The position numbers and the translations under genes are program-made. This document shows, in pieces, positions 26,528-34,611 of a stretch of DNA of 64,000 bases. Positions within the stretch are counted from its first letter, which is position 1. Every line of letters starts with the position of its first letter. The notes under the pieces were generated by a model. That model had not been told where the DNA came from. It was given only the letters and a program-made list of their open reading frames with translations, and did not search any database. This DNA is from JAWXCE01 sp034440495 (lineage in GTDB: Bacteria > Pseudomonadota > Alphaproteobacteria > Rhizobiales > Rhodomicrobiaceae): positions 1 to 64,000 of the forward strand of contig JAWXCE010000062.1 of the NCBI GenBank assembly GCA_034440495.1, read 5' to 3'.

Positions 26528-26617
26528 GGAGGGGTGTCCGAGTGGTTTAAGGAACCGGTCTTGAAAACCGGCGAGCGGGCAACCGTTCCGTGGGTTCGAA
26601 TCCCACCCCCTCCGCCA
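26528..26617 (+). tRNA. tRNA-Ser (UGA)
   Basis: A complete class II tRNA of 90 bases with encoded CCA. The acceptor arms are GGAGGGG and CCCCTCC with discriminator G. The anticodon stem CCGGT/ACCGG carries the loop CTTGAAA, so the anticodon is UGA (26562-26564). A long variable arm follows. Its 3-prime 15 bases are the left attachment repeat of the integrative element. Confidence 0.97.
26603..26617. repeat. left attachment repeat (attL)
   Basis: The sequence CCACCCCCTCCGCCA, the last 15 bases of tRNA-Ser including CCA, recurs exactly at 32570-32584. The flanking bases differ on both sides, so the repeat is 15 bp. Confidence 0.9.
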
Positions 26618-26694
26618 TCACCTATTGATTTTGTTGATATTTTCTCTGAATGTTGGGTCTCAGCCCATGGTGTAGCCCATACTGCGACAGGCGG

Positions 26695-26928
26695 CTAAAC
26701 CATCCCACACGCCGCTGCTTCCTCCGGCGTCATCCATCTGATCGTTATGATGATTTCATCGCACCCCAAATCCTCGGGATGCCGGGCATAATGCCGACGC
26801 TTCGCCGCGGCTACGTCTTCGCCATCCCAGGTCATGATCGTGATCGGCAACCGGCGCGCGGGATTTATCCGCTCTGACAGGGCGTCAATTCGGGCGGCCA
26901 GCTTGAGAATCTGTGTGCGCGTCGCCAT
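26695..26928 (-). CDS. small island protein of unknown function
   Basis: A 77-residue protein from ATG 26928. It starts with a helical stretch (MATRTQILKLAARIDALSER), followed by PITIMTWDGEDVAAAKRRHY and an acidic segment. No family is recognised. Its start overlaps the end of the 26885-27184 gene by 44 bases, a packing typical of phages and their satellites. It is the last gene of the element before tRNA-Ser. Confidence 0.55.
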   Translation of the reverse strand: MATRTQILKLAARIDALSERINPARRLPITIMTWDGEDVAAAKRRHYARHPEDLGCDEIIITIRWMTPEEAAACGMV

Positions 26929-27184
26929 CGATGAGCCTCATGGGTTGAACTGGCACCATGTTGATTGTGCGCGTTTCCAGATCGGCAAGCTTTTGCTCGA
27001 TCGCCACAAGCGCCTCGGATTCAAGCGCGGCCCGCAATTGCGATAAAACCCATACCAGCGAACGCCCTTCGTCGTGGGGAACCTTGCCGCTTCGCATCGC
27101 ACGATAAATGCGCCCCATCTCGACCACGACGCCGGGCAGCGTAGTGAGAGGGGCGCGAGTTATCTTTTGGCCTTTTTTTAACAA
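26885..27184 (-). CDS. small island protein of unknown function
   Basis: Up to 99 residues from TTG 27184; an internal ATG at 27118 (MGRIYRAMRSGKV) would give 77. Residues of about 20-75 look helical and amphipathic (SLVWVLSQLRAALESEALVA, then IEQKLADLETRT). The combination of a regulator-like helical core and a position in a mobile element is common among small phage genes, but no family is recognised. The start is uncertain because the TTG has no clear ribosome-binding site. Confidence 0.5.
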   Translation of the reverse strand: MLKKGQKITRAPLTTLPGVVVEMGRIYRAMRSGKVPHDEGRSLVWVLSQLRAALESEALVAIEQKLADLETRTINMVPVQPMRLIDGDAHTDSQAGRPN

Positions 27185-27211
27185 GCAGTTATTCCAATCT
27201 CATCAGGCCGA

Positions 27212-27440
27212 TTATGACGCCGTTGAAGCACTACCGGTAAAGATAGGCGTCGGGTCAACGCGATCAATCGCGGCTTCAAGCTCTTTGCATTTTTCCAACA
27301 GAGGGGCAAAGTTCGCCTCCATCACGTCGGCCCCGCTGGTCAGCGCCTGCTCCCAGTGTTCGGGGCGGTCATCCTCATCAAAATCGCCGACGCTAAGGGC
27401 GTGCGGGCCGCGACGAGCAGCGCGGGCGGCGTTTCAAAAT
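27212..27440 (-). other. coding-like extension in another frame
   Basis: On the minus strand, one base out of frame with the gene starting at 27836, an open stretch ends at TAA 27212-27214. It encodes acidic, protein-like sequence (GPHALSVGDFDEDDRPEHW, then LLEKCKELEAAIDRVDPTP). It has no good start; the only ATG (27322) would give 36 residues. Removing one base near 27412-27425 would join it to the upstream gene. Confidence 0.4.
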
Positions 27441-27836
27441 ATCTCTGAGTACGGACTTGCCTTTAACGTTGGTGAGCCAGCGTCGGAAGTCGCGCGGGCA
27501 ACGCGTAGGTTTTTCGCCCCTAGCGTCATCATCTGCCGTGTGAATAATGTGCATGTAGATTTTAAATTCGTCGCGCAGCGCATCCCGCGCCTCATGCATC
27601 AGATCCACCCAATACTGCAGGTCAGCGCCGGACGCCCAGTGAATGAGAATGGCATGCGTGCCACAGGCTGGGAGGCTCACGCAACAGCACGTGCCGCGCA
27701 TCTCAGATTCAAAACCTCTCGCTTTACAGTAGGCTTCGCATAACTCCGAGAAGGCTGCCACGAACTCGCCTTCGCCCGGTTCAGGATCGCGGTAGATAAC
27801 GTATGTCTGGATCGCGCCAGCTTCGTACCGTTTCAT
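27393..27836 (-). CDS. island protein of unknown function, perhaps frameshifted at its end
   Basis: A 147-residue protein from ATG 27836, with a good ribosome-binding site (AGGAGA, 8 bases upstream). It has no signal peptide and several cysteines in a hydrophobic core (GTCCCVSLPACGTHAILIHW). No family is recognised. The last 15 residues are all Arg, Pro, Ser and Cys and look out of frame. The coding-like segment at 27212-27440 may be its true C-terminus, which would give about 207 residues. Confidence 0.55.
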   Translation of the reverse strand: MKRYEAGAIQTYVIYRDPEPGEGEFVAAFSELCEAYCKARGFESEMRGTCCCVSLPACGTHAILIHWASGADLQYWVDLMHEARDALRDEFKIYMHIIHTADDDARGEKPTRCPRDFRRWLTNVKGKSVLRDILKRRPRCSSRPARP

Positions 27837-27868
27837 AAATTCTCCTATTCAAAAATCAGAACTTAAAG

Positions 27869-27975
27869 CCGGAAAGCCAACCGGAAAGCGGAAACCCCTT
27901 AGGGGGTTTTCCGTCCTTCCGGTCTTTTTGGCCCGGATTTTAAGGAAATTTCCGGAAATTCCGGTCTTTCCGGTC
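27869..27975. repeat. cluster of CCGG-centred short repeats
   Basis: In about 107 bp there are two CCGGAAAG copies (27869-27876, 27881-27888), three TTCCGGTC copies (27917-27924, 27959-27966, 27968-27975) and a palindromic TTCCGGAA (27950-27957). They occur in both orientations, beside the primase and ATPase genes. This resembles iterons or a regulator-binding array. Confidence 0.55.
27890..27912. terminator. terminator-like hairpin after the island ATPase gene
   Basis: Arms GGAAACCCC (27890-27898) and GGGGGTTTTCC (27902-27912) around the loop TTA form a stem with one bulged G and one bulged T. It lies 66 bases past the stop of the ATPase gene. No clean T-run follows on the minus strand, so it may instead belong to the repeat cluster. 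Confidence 0.35.
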
Positions 27976-27978
27976 AGC

Positions 27979-29385
27979 TTAAATTTCCGAGATGCACTTC
28001 ACTCCATCCCGTATTTCCCTTTGATATCTTGCGGCCAGTTTTTCCAGCGCGCTTGCAAAGCCCTTCCGAGCAGCTTCACGCGGATCGGCACCGCCGGAAG
28101 GCTGGGTGGTGAAATATTCATCGCGCACGGCCCGTTCAGTTGCAAAGCCAGCGCCGCTGGCAGCCTTCTCAAATGCTTGGATGAAGCGGGCGCACCCCCC
28201 GGTTATTTTGGATGCATTGACCACGTAAGAAGCTTCGATCGCACAATCTCCAAACTCATCTCCGAACTCATCACTGCCAAGCGCGACAAACCGCAAAGCA
28301 AATGGGGCAATAACTCCTTCGATACCGGTTCTGGATTTAGCAAGAGCCACTTTCCGATTAGAAACGTCGCCTATGGCCTCTTTTCTGTCGGCCAAGACTG
28401 CAAGGACGGCATCGGCCTCGGCCCGGTACGCACTCGCCCCGCGCAAGCCAGTGTCAACTGATTTGCCGAAATGATGAACGGCGATAACCAGCGCTCCGAA
28501 CGGTTCTCCGATGCTGCGAAGGTTGCGACAGACTTCAGCGGCCTCGGCATTATCGTTTTCGTCGTCGAGGCGGCATGCTGCCGCTAAGGTGTCAATAATG
28601 ATCGCGCCCAGCCGGACATCGTGCTTTTCGCGAAAAACACTCTCAATGCGCTTAAGTTCGACTATCAGGGCTTGAATTGTTTTTTCATCAGATAGGTCAG
28701 GCGATGACCTGCTTACCGCAATCGGCAGAGGTTCGCTAAGGCCGCACGCTTTTTTAGCGGCGGCAATTCTATTCTCGATTGTGCCCGCACCTTCAGCGGC
28801 GACGAAAACCACGCCGACGCGCTCGCGAACCGGACGCCCAAAAAAACTTCCCCCCTGTCGCGTCAATTCCACAGCCACACTGACAGCTATGTAGCTTTTG
28901 CCCGCCCCGCTCTGTCCGCCCAAGAGCACAAGCCCAAAAAACGGAAGCGTTCCTTTGATGAGTTCGCGGTGGGCAGTCGCCACAATATCCTCGTCATAGA
29001 CGATATTGAAATTGACTACCGGCTTCGATCTCTCAGCAAATTTGGCGTGGGCAGGCGTCTTGCCCGCCCACTTTCCATGCGTGCGCGCCACCTCGGCGGC
29101 GAGGTCGCCCCTAAACCGATATTTCTCGGCAATCGGCGCGTCGCTTAATATCGCGATCGCGCCATCAATCGAATATCCGAGTTCGAAAAGACAGCAGGTA
29201 ACATTATAAACCGCATCACTACGTTCGCCTTCGGGCGGCACCGTCGCCAGCCTGTCGAGAACGTACTGAGGCAGGAGGCCGACCGCGCCAGTTGCACCCG
29301 AGGCTTGCCCGGTCGGGCGCGACGGGTTCCTATCAGGCATTAGCCGCAAGGCCTCAACCATGGCATCAGGATCATGCGCCAGCAT
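27979..29385 (-). CDS. RecA/RepA-like AAA ATPase (replicative helicase type)
   Basis: A 468-residue P-loop ATPase from ATG 29385. Residues of about 150-360 are a RecA-fold core. Walker A is GGQSGAGKSYIA and Walker B is GAIIIDTLAAA (a RepA/DnaB-like DTLA motif), followed by VIAVHHFGK and RGASAYRAEAD. This is the family of plasmid RepA-like hexameric helicases found in phages and islands. The N-terminal 110 residues look like a linker often fused to a primase, and the primase-like gene ends within its start (14-base overlap). The C-terminal 90 residues are helical and may bind DNA or the partner. Confidence 0.8.
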   Translation of the reverse strand: MLAHDPDAMVEALRLMPDRNPSRPTGQASGATGAVGLLPQYVLDRLATVPPEGERSDAVYNVTCCLFELGYSIDGAIAILSDAPIAEKYRFRGDLAAEVARTHGKWAGKTPAHAKFAERSKPVVNFNIVYDEDIVATAHRELIKGTLPFFGLVLLGGQSGAGKSYIAVSVAVELTRQGGSFFGRPVRERVGVVFVAAEGAGTIENRIAAAKKACGLSEPLPIAVSRSSPDLSDEKTIQALIVELKRIESVFREKHDVRLGAIIIDTLAAACRLDDENDNAEAAEVCRNLRSIGEPFGALVIAVHHFGKSVDTGLRGASAYRAEADAVLAVLADRKEAIGDVSNRKVALAKSRTGIEGVIAPFALRFVALGSDEFGDEFGDCAIEASYVVNASKITGGCARFIQAFEKAASGAGFATERAVRDEYFTTQPSGGADPREAARKGFASALEKLAARYQREIRDGVKCISEI

Positions 29386-29950
29386 GCCAGACCCCCTCGA
29401 CCAGTTGCGGTGTCTGAGGCCGACCGCGAGCGATCTTGTTCGCTGTGGGGTGGTTCAACGTCCCCGGTATGCGCCAGACGTGCACAACGTCCTTCGTACC
29501 GTGGTCGCCGCCGCATTTGGCATGAAGCATGGCCGCGATCGGCAACGCTTCGCTGCCGGACAAGACCCTATTAAACAGAAATCCAAGCTGTCTATTCCGA
29601 TGTGGAACCCGCGAGGTGACCAGTTCGAAGCTCGGCGCGAATGGCGGTTCAACTGCCCGTTTGTCAGAGTCATCATCAATGACGACCCCGAACACGGCTG
29701 AAATATCAGGCAACTTGCCGCGCTCATACGATGCCAACCCGTTCCTTACCAGATGCAATGGGGCATAGACGTTCGCGTGTTGAGACCGCGCCAAGGCCTC
29801 GTCGGCCATGGCTTTCCAATCATCGGTGCGAAACTTTTGAGTTAAAACCTTGCCGCCAGGCTGGATGATCACAAGCGGCAAAAGGCCGACTGCGCCGATC
29901 CTTTGAATGTGTGTGCTTATGCTGCTGAGAAATTCATGCGTGCTGAGCAT
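29372..29950 (-). CDS. primase-like protein (RepB/prim-pol type)
   Basis: A 192-residue protein from ATG 29950; a TTG lies four codons upstream. The segments VFGVVIDDDSD, FELVTSRVPHRNRQLGF and VHVWRIPGTLNHPTANK match the order seen in archaeo-eukaryotic primases: acidic metal ligands, then a basic motif, then R-x-PGT-x-N-x-K. Its gene overlaps the start of the RecA-like ATPase by 14 bases. In related elements the two are one primase-helicase protein, so this pair probably starts replication of the island. Confidence 0.65.
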   Translation of the reverse strand: MLSTHEFLSSISTHIQRIGAVGLLPLVIIQPGGKVLTQKFRTDDWKAMADEALARSQHANVYAPLHLVRNGLASYERGKLPDISAVFGVVIDDDSDKRAVEPPFAPSFELVTSRVPHRNRQLGFLFNRVLSGSEALPIAAMLHAKCGGDHGTKDVVHVWRIPGTLNHPTANKIARGRPQTPQLVEGVWHAGA

Positions 29951-30155
29951 CACCGCACCCAATAAATTCGGGCGCGTTGCAATTTTCGGAAAAATCGCTA
30001 TATTTTGAGTCGCCCAATTTAATTAATTCGAAGTCGCCCGCGCCAACGCCAATTGGTGCGGGTTTTCGTTTTTGGCGGACGGTCGATCCGCCATTGAGCC
30101 CTACGCCGCTTGGCATAAAGGCTCCGCTGCTTAAGCAGCCCATATCCAAGCCCAT

Positions 30156-30365
30156 TTATGCAGCCGAGCGGGAGAGTTTTAAGGGCGGGAGAGCGCGCAG
30201 AAAATCGCGAAGATCATCATCCAAAATTATTGTGCGCTTGCCGTATTTGCGGGCCTTAAGTTCACCCGTGGCCATCGCATCGTAAAGCCTATCGCGTCCG
30301 ATGCCTGTAGTTTTTGACGCGCTTTGCAGAGAATGGGCTAGCTGAGTCGCCTGATTGCCTGACAT
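30156..30365 (-). CDS. AlpA/excisionase-like HTH protein
   Basis: A 69-residue DNA-binding protein from ATG 30365; another start lies four codons upstream. The sequence TGIGRDRLYDAMATGELKAR, then KYGKRTIILDDDLRDFL, is the MerR-like winged helix of the HTH_17/AlpA group. Such proteins direct excision or activate the integrase of P4-like islands. It lies between the integrase module and the replication genes, as expected for that role. Confidence 0.8.
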   Translation of the reverse strand: MSGNQATQLAHSLQSASKTTGIGRDRLYDAMATGELKARKYGKRTIILDDDLRDFLRALPPLKLSRSAA

Positions 30366-30439
30366 GTCTACCTCCAACGATTGTTGTCGTGGTAGACCTT
30401 ACTGGCGCACGCATTTTGGGAAAGACGCGACGAAATCCG

Positions 30440-31027
30440 CTATTTGGATTCACCCCGTGCTCGGGACGCTATAGCAGCATGTGATCGCCCACTTGACTTG
30501 TACCGCTCCGCAGCCCGCAGCATAAGCGACAAGGCCAAGCTCCCGCGATCTTCATTCACTACCAGCGGGAACCATGCCGCAATATTCACGGGGTGTTTTT
30601 TCATCCAACCCTGCACAGCCCGCTCGCTAACTGAGAACGCCCGTGAAATTCGCTGTACGGGCGCGCGATCGCTGATAACACCCGCCTCACAGAGCAATCT
30701 ATAGCGAACGGCATGCTCGATATCGCGCCGCTCTGACGGCCCCGCTGGTGGCACGCCCTTGCCCACGACATCCATGAATGGTTCCGGTATTTTGCCTACA
30801 GCTAAATATTCAAACATTCCGGAAAGCGTCAAAGATAGTGTTGCCGGAAGCGGTGCATTGGCGGGTGAGTGGCCGTAAAGCGCCAGCAACGTTCCTACGG
30901 ACGCGCACCATTCGCGCGCTTCGTATCGGAGCGGAGCTTCTGAGGCATGTGCCATAGACAGCGCAAGTCGCGCAGTGTGCTCGCGCTCTATGGCGGCGCG
31001 GAAAACTACCTCGTCGTTGGGTGTCAT
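30440..31027 (-). CDS. island protein with a possible DNA-binding segment, unknown function
   Basis: A 195-residue protein from ATG 31027 (a TTG lies four codons upstream). It is mostly helical. Near residues 125-150, APVQRISRAFSVSERAVQGW could be a helix-turn-helix; the protein otherwise lacks known motifs. No signal peptide or membrane segment is seen. It lies between the integrase and the AlpA-like gene and could be a regulator of the element. Confidence 0.55.
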   Translation of the reverse strand: MTPNDEVVFRAAIEREHTARLALSMAHASEAPLRYEAREWCASVGTLLALYGHSPANAPLPATLSLTLSGMFEYLAVGKIPEPFMDVVGKGVPPAGPSERRDIEHAVRYRLLCEAGVISDRAPVQRISRAFSVSERAVQGWMKKHPVNIAAWFPLVVNEDRGSLALSLMLRAAERYKSSGRSHAAIASRARGESK

Positions 31028-31122
31028 GCGCCCTCGCAAGCGCCTCGCAAATGGTTGGCGCGCGGCGGGCTGGATGCGAGTTTCCAGCGTTCGGGGATCA
31101 AACCTAGCCGCGCGTTTTGACT

Positions 31123-32415
31123 TTAGGCGAACTTCCTCAGAGTCACAATATTGCCGCCCGCATCACAAAACGCCGCCCAAGCGTCCATAAGCTCGCGACG
31201 CAGTTCCAGCAGATCGGATCGGCCATAAGCCCGCTCAACATCGTCCGGGTTTTTGTGAGCAAGACAGAGCTCCACAACATCGGCGGGCGCTCTGGTGTTC
31301 TCGCGCGCCCAATCCTTGAACGTCGACCGCCAACCATGTGGTGTGGGCTTGCGATCCTGATAGGGCGGTGCCGCCGTGAACTTAGACCCGCGCATGAGTT
31401 CCGATAGCGCCATATCTGAAAGGGGCTTGCCCTGCATCGAGGGAAATATCAGATCACATCCGGCGATGCGCGGCTGGCTTGTGAGCAGGTCATGCGCGGG
31501 TGCGGATAATGGCACACGGTGCGGCTGAGTTTTGGACTTCACCTTCATGCGTTCAGCCGGAATCGTCCACAAGGTGCGGCCCGCGTCCACCTCTGACCAT
31601 CGAGCGCCACGCACATCGCCGGATCGCGTGACGGTGTAGATAAGGAATTTGAGCGCGCGGGCAGACAGGCTTTCCTTAGGTTGCAGGTTTCTCATGAACG
31701 CTGGCGCATCCGCTATCGAAATCGCGGGAAAGTGCTGTTCTGGGGCAACCGGACGATCTGGCAGCAGCATCTTAAGTGCGCCATCCAGGCGGGCGGGGTT
31801 AAGGTGATCCTCGACACCTTCATGGGCGGCGGCGAAATCAATCACTTTCTCAACCCGCCCGCGCAGCCGTGACGCCGTTTCTGGCAGGCCAAGCCACAAC
31901 GGGGCTTCTACAGGTTGCTTGGCCTTTCTGTGGGGCTGCATGAGCACTGCCAAGATATCGCGCCGGGAGAGAGTTAGCGCCGCCTTGCCGCCGATTATTG
32001 GAACCGCATAAGCCGTCAAAGTATTCGTCCACTGCTGGCGATGCTTGGCGTTCCGATAGCCAGCCAGTTTATTGGCAAGGTAGCGCTCGCAGGCTTCGCT
32101 GAATGTGAGGGCAACGCGGGCACTTTCGGCGGTTGCATTTTGCGCCGCAAGGCGCTTAAGCGCCTTTGCCTCGATAGGATCACCGCCCTTCTCTTTGAGG
32201 CTCTGCACCGCAATCCGCGCGCCGGATAAGCCGATCTCTGGATATTTCCCTAGCCCCATGTCGCGGGTGCGGCCCGCTATCGTGAAACGGTAAATCCAAC
32301 TCTTTGAGCCGGTCGCGGTGATCTTCAAATAAAGCCCGTCACCATCGGCGTGCAAACCCTTGGCTTTTAGACCCTGCACCTTGACCGCAGTAAGCCGTTT
32401 TGTAAGTCTCGCCAT
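31123..32415 (-). CDS. tyrosine integrase, P4/DUF4102 type
   Basis: A 430-residue site-specific recombinase. The N-terminal DUF4102 arm-binding domain is LHADGDGLYLKITATGSKSW. The core-binding domain is around residues 100-200. The catalytic residues are visible: the Arg in TVTRSGDVRGARWSEVD, the HxxR of HGWRSTF, the second His in LAHKNPDDVERAY and the nucleophilic Tyr in that same motif (AYGRSD). It lies 155 bases from the right attachment repeat and should catalyse insertion into tRNA-Ser. Confidence 0.95.
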   Translation of the reverse strand: MARLTKRLTAVKVQGLKAKGLHADGDGLYLKITATGSKSWIYRFTIAGRTRDMGLGKYPEIGLSGARIAVQSLKEKGGDPIEAKALKRLAAQNATAESARVALTFSEACERYLANKLAGYRNAKHRQQWTNTLTAYAVPIIGGKAALTLSRRDILAVLMQPHRKAKQPVEAPLWLGLPETASRLRGRVEKVIDFAAAHEGVEDHLNPARLDGALKMLLPDRPVAPEQHFPAISIADAPAFMRNLQPKESLSARALKFLIYTVTRSGDVRGARWSEVDAGRTLWTIPAERMKVKSKTQPHRVPLSAPAHDLLTSQPRIAGCDLIFPSMQGKPLSDMALSELMRGSKFTAAPPYQDRKPTPHGWRSTFKDWARENTRAPADVVELCLAHKNPDDVERAYGRSDLLELRRELMDAWAAFCDAGGNIVTLRKFA

Positions 32416-32569
32416 CGCCCGCCCATGTTCCAGCCCATATCAGGCGAAGCGATGTTAACCGACAATAATCGTCGTGAATAGATAATTATCGAATTTAGCC
32501 GTTGATTTACATAACTGTTTCGGCACACAGATCGACGGCAATAGATGTTAAACAACAATCACTTGGCGG

Positions 32570-32584
32570 CCACCCCCTCCGCCA
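32570..32584. repeat. right attachment repeat (attR)
   Basis: An exact 15-bp copy of the tRNA-Ser 3-prime end (CCACCCCCTCCGCCA). It lies between the integrase gene and the chromosome. Confidence 0.9.
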
Positions 32585-32695
32585 AACTGCAAGTTCAGCG
32601 CTACGCAGCGGTTAAAAAAGCCTTTGACTACGGTAAAAAGCTCCGTAACAGGCTTTGTAGCGGCGTACTGTCCTATAGAATATAGCTTTGTATAT

Positions 32696-32724
32696 CCGCC
32701 ACCCCGGAATGCCCGGGACGGCGG
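32696..32724 (-). terminator. hairpin behind the aldehyde dehydrogenase gene
   Basis: The arms are CCGCC (32696-32700) with GGCGG (32720-32724) and CCCGG (32703-32707) with CCGGG (32713-32717), with AC opposite AC between them. It starts 15 bases after the stop codon. There is no T-run, so termination is uncertain. Confidence 0.45.
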
Positions 32725-32739
32725 ATTGTGGCGCAAAGT

Positions 32740-34260
32740 TTAGAAAAAGCCGAGCTTTTTCGGGCTGTAGCTGACCAGCATGTTCTTGGTCTGCTGGTAG
32801 TGGTTGAGCATCATCTTGTGGTTTTCGCGGCCGATGCCGGACTGCTTGTAGCCGCCAAACGCCGCGTGCGCCGGATAGGCGTGATAGCAGTTCGTCCAGA
32901 CGCGGCCCGCCTGCACGGCGCGGCCAAAGCGATACGCGCGGTTGCCATCGCGCGTCCACACTCCGGCGCCCAGGCCATATAGCGTATCGTTGGCGATGGC
33001 TAGCGCGTCGGCGTCATCCTTAAACTTTGTCACGGACACGACCGGGCCGAAGATTTCCTCCTGAAACACCCGCATCTTGTTGTGGCCCTCCAGAATTGTG
33101 GGCTGGACGTAATAGCCCTCCGTCAGTTCGCCGCCCAGATCGGAGCGCTCGCCGCCTGTCATCACATTAGCGCCTTCCTTGCGGCCGATGTCGATATAGG
33201 AGAGGATTTTCTCAAGCTGATCGTTGGACGCCTGCGCGCCGATCATGGTGGAGGCGTCTAGCGGGTGCCCCTGCTTGACGGCCTTGGTGCGCGCAACAGC
33301 CCGCTCCATGAACCGGTCGTAGATGCTCTCGTGCACGAGCGCGCGAGACGGAGAGGTGCAGACCTCGCCTTGGTTCAACGCAAACATGGTGAAGCCTTCG
33401 AGCGCCTTGTCAAAAAAGTCGTCATCCTCGTTGGCCACGTCGGCGAAGAAAATATTCGGCGATTTGCCGCCCAGCTCCAGCGTGACGGGGATCAGGTTTT
33501 CCGATGCATATTGCATGATTAGGCGGCCGGTGGTCGTCTCGCCCGTAAATGCGATTTTACCGATGCGCTTGTTCTGCGCCAGCGGCTTGCCCGCCTCCAC
33601 GCCGAAGCCGTTAACGACGTTCAGCACGCCCGGCGGCAGGATGTCGCCGATCATTTCCATCAGCAACATGATGCTCATCGGCGTCTGTTCGGCGGGTTTC
33701 AGCACCACGCAGTTGCCAGCGGCGAGCGCAGGAGCAAGCTTCCATGTCGCCATCAGGATCGGGAAGTTCCATGGAATGATCTGGCCGACGACGCCGATTG
33801 GCTCGTGGAAATGATAAGCAACCGTATCGTGGTCGATCTCGGAAATGCCGCCTTCCTGCGCGCGGATTACGCCCGCGAAATAGCGGAAATGATCGACGGC
33901 GAGCGGCAGGTCGGCATGCGTCGTCTCGCGGATCGGCTTGCCGTTGTCGATGGACTCCACCATCGCCAGCAAAGGCAGGCGCTGCTCGATGACGTCGGCG
34001 ATCTTGTTCAGCATGACCGCGCGTTCGGACGGCGAGGTACGGCCCCACTTGTCTTTGGCCACGTGCGCCGCGTCTAGCGCAAGTTCGATATCCTCAGAGG
34101 TCGAGCGCGCGATCTCGCAGACCTTGCGACCGTTGATCGGGCTCAAATTGTCGAAATACTGGCCGCGCACAGGGGCAACCCATTTGCCGCCAATGAAATT
34201 GTCATACTGCGGCCGCATCGCCACGCTCTTTTTGAGGTCTTCCAGCGCTTGCATCAACAT
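32740..34260 (-). CDS. aldehyde dehydrogenase, AldB/ExaC type
   Basis: An NAD(P)-dependent aldehyde dehydrogenase of 506 residues, probably acting on acetaldehyde or a similar small aldehyde. Conserved parts are IIPWNFPILMATWKLAPALA, FTGETTTGR, the Glu in LELGGKSP and the catalytic Cys in NQGEVCTSPSRA. The ending YQQTKNMLVSYSPKKLGFF is the AldB/ExaC C-terminus. These enzymes often sit beside a DUF779 gene; here that partner is at 7951-8328. It lies just outside the right end of the integrative element. Confidence 0.94.
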   Translation of the reverse strand: MLMQALEDLKKSVAMRPQYDNFIGGKWVAPVRGQYFDNLSPINGRKVCEIARSTSEDIELALDAAHVAKDKWGRTSPSERAVMLNKIADVIEQRLPLLAMVESIDNGKPIRETTHADLPLAVDHFRYFAGVIRAQEGGISEIDHDTVAYHFHEPIGVVGQIIPWNFPILMATWKLAPALAAGNCVVLKPAEQTPMSIMLLMEMIGDILPPGVLNVVNGFGVEAGKPLAQNKRIGKIAFTGETTTGRLIMQYASENLIPVTLELGGKSPNIFFADVANEDDDFFDKALEGFTMFALNQGEVCTSPSRALVHESIYDRFMERAVARTKAVKQGHPLDASTMIGAQASNDQLEKILSYIDIGRKEGANVMTGGERSDLGGELTEGYYVQPTILEGHNKMRVFQEEIFGPVVSVTKFKDDADALAIANDTLYGLGAGVWTRDGNRAYRFGRAVQAGRVWTNCYHAYPAHAAFGGYKQSGIGRENHKMMLNHYQQTKNMLVSYSPKKLGFF

Positions 34261-34611
34261 GGTGGTTTCTCCCTTAATCGCTTATTGGTTCGCGTTATTG
34301 GCATTTTACATCAAATAGCACGGGCGTTCTGCACGCTGCCATACCGCCATCCCATTATGAGCCGCGCTTGCTAGTTTTGACTATGAATTTTACGTATGCG
34401 CGACCGGGTGGACTTTTCATAAATCATTATGGTGAAGCCAATCCCGTTGAGATAAACCAGCAAGTACAGCAGCCGCTATCATGCACAAATCATGAACGCA
34501 ACTAACGGGCTTTGCAACATCTCTGGCGTTGCATGCAGTGGCTTGCAAAGATAGTCATAGGGGCAAACCATGCTTTGTTCGCCCTCGCTAACACTATAAA
34601 GCCGGGTTTTA
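34261..34611. other. intergenic stretch, no gene seen
   Basis: This 351-base gap is AT-richer than its surroundings and divides the aldehyde dehydrogenase from the DUF2293 gene. It should hold both promoters. An inverted repeat, CTTTGCAA against TTGCAAAG, lies around 34510-34550. I could not find a clear promoter consensus or a gene. Confidence 0.5.

Larger units (their letters stand above)
26603..32584. mobile_element. 6-kb integrative element in tRNA-Ser
   Basis: The element is bounded by an exact 15-bp direct repeat (26603-26617 and 32570-32584) matching the 3-prime end of tRNA-Ser. A P4-type tyrosine integrase lies at the right end. All genes point left: integrase, an unknown helical protein, an AlpA-like HTH protein, a primase-like protein, a RecA/RepA-like ATPase and small unknown genes. 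I see no capsid, terminase, conjugation or defence gene. It resembles a phage satellite or a small replicating island. Confidence 0.88.
32416..32739. other. intergenic stretch with the right attachment site
   Basis: This 324-base stretch holds the upstream region of the integrase gene, the attR repeat (32570-32584), the ordinary chromosome beyond it and a hairpin (32696-32724) behind the aldehyde dehydrogenase gene. I see no gene in it. Confidence 0.6.

Noticed and set aside
34508..34550. The inverted repeat CTTTGCAA / TTGCAAAG as a terminator
   Set aside because: The loop is long and no T-run follows, and no gene ends nearby.
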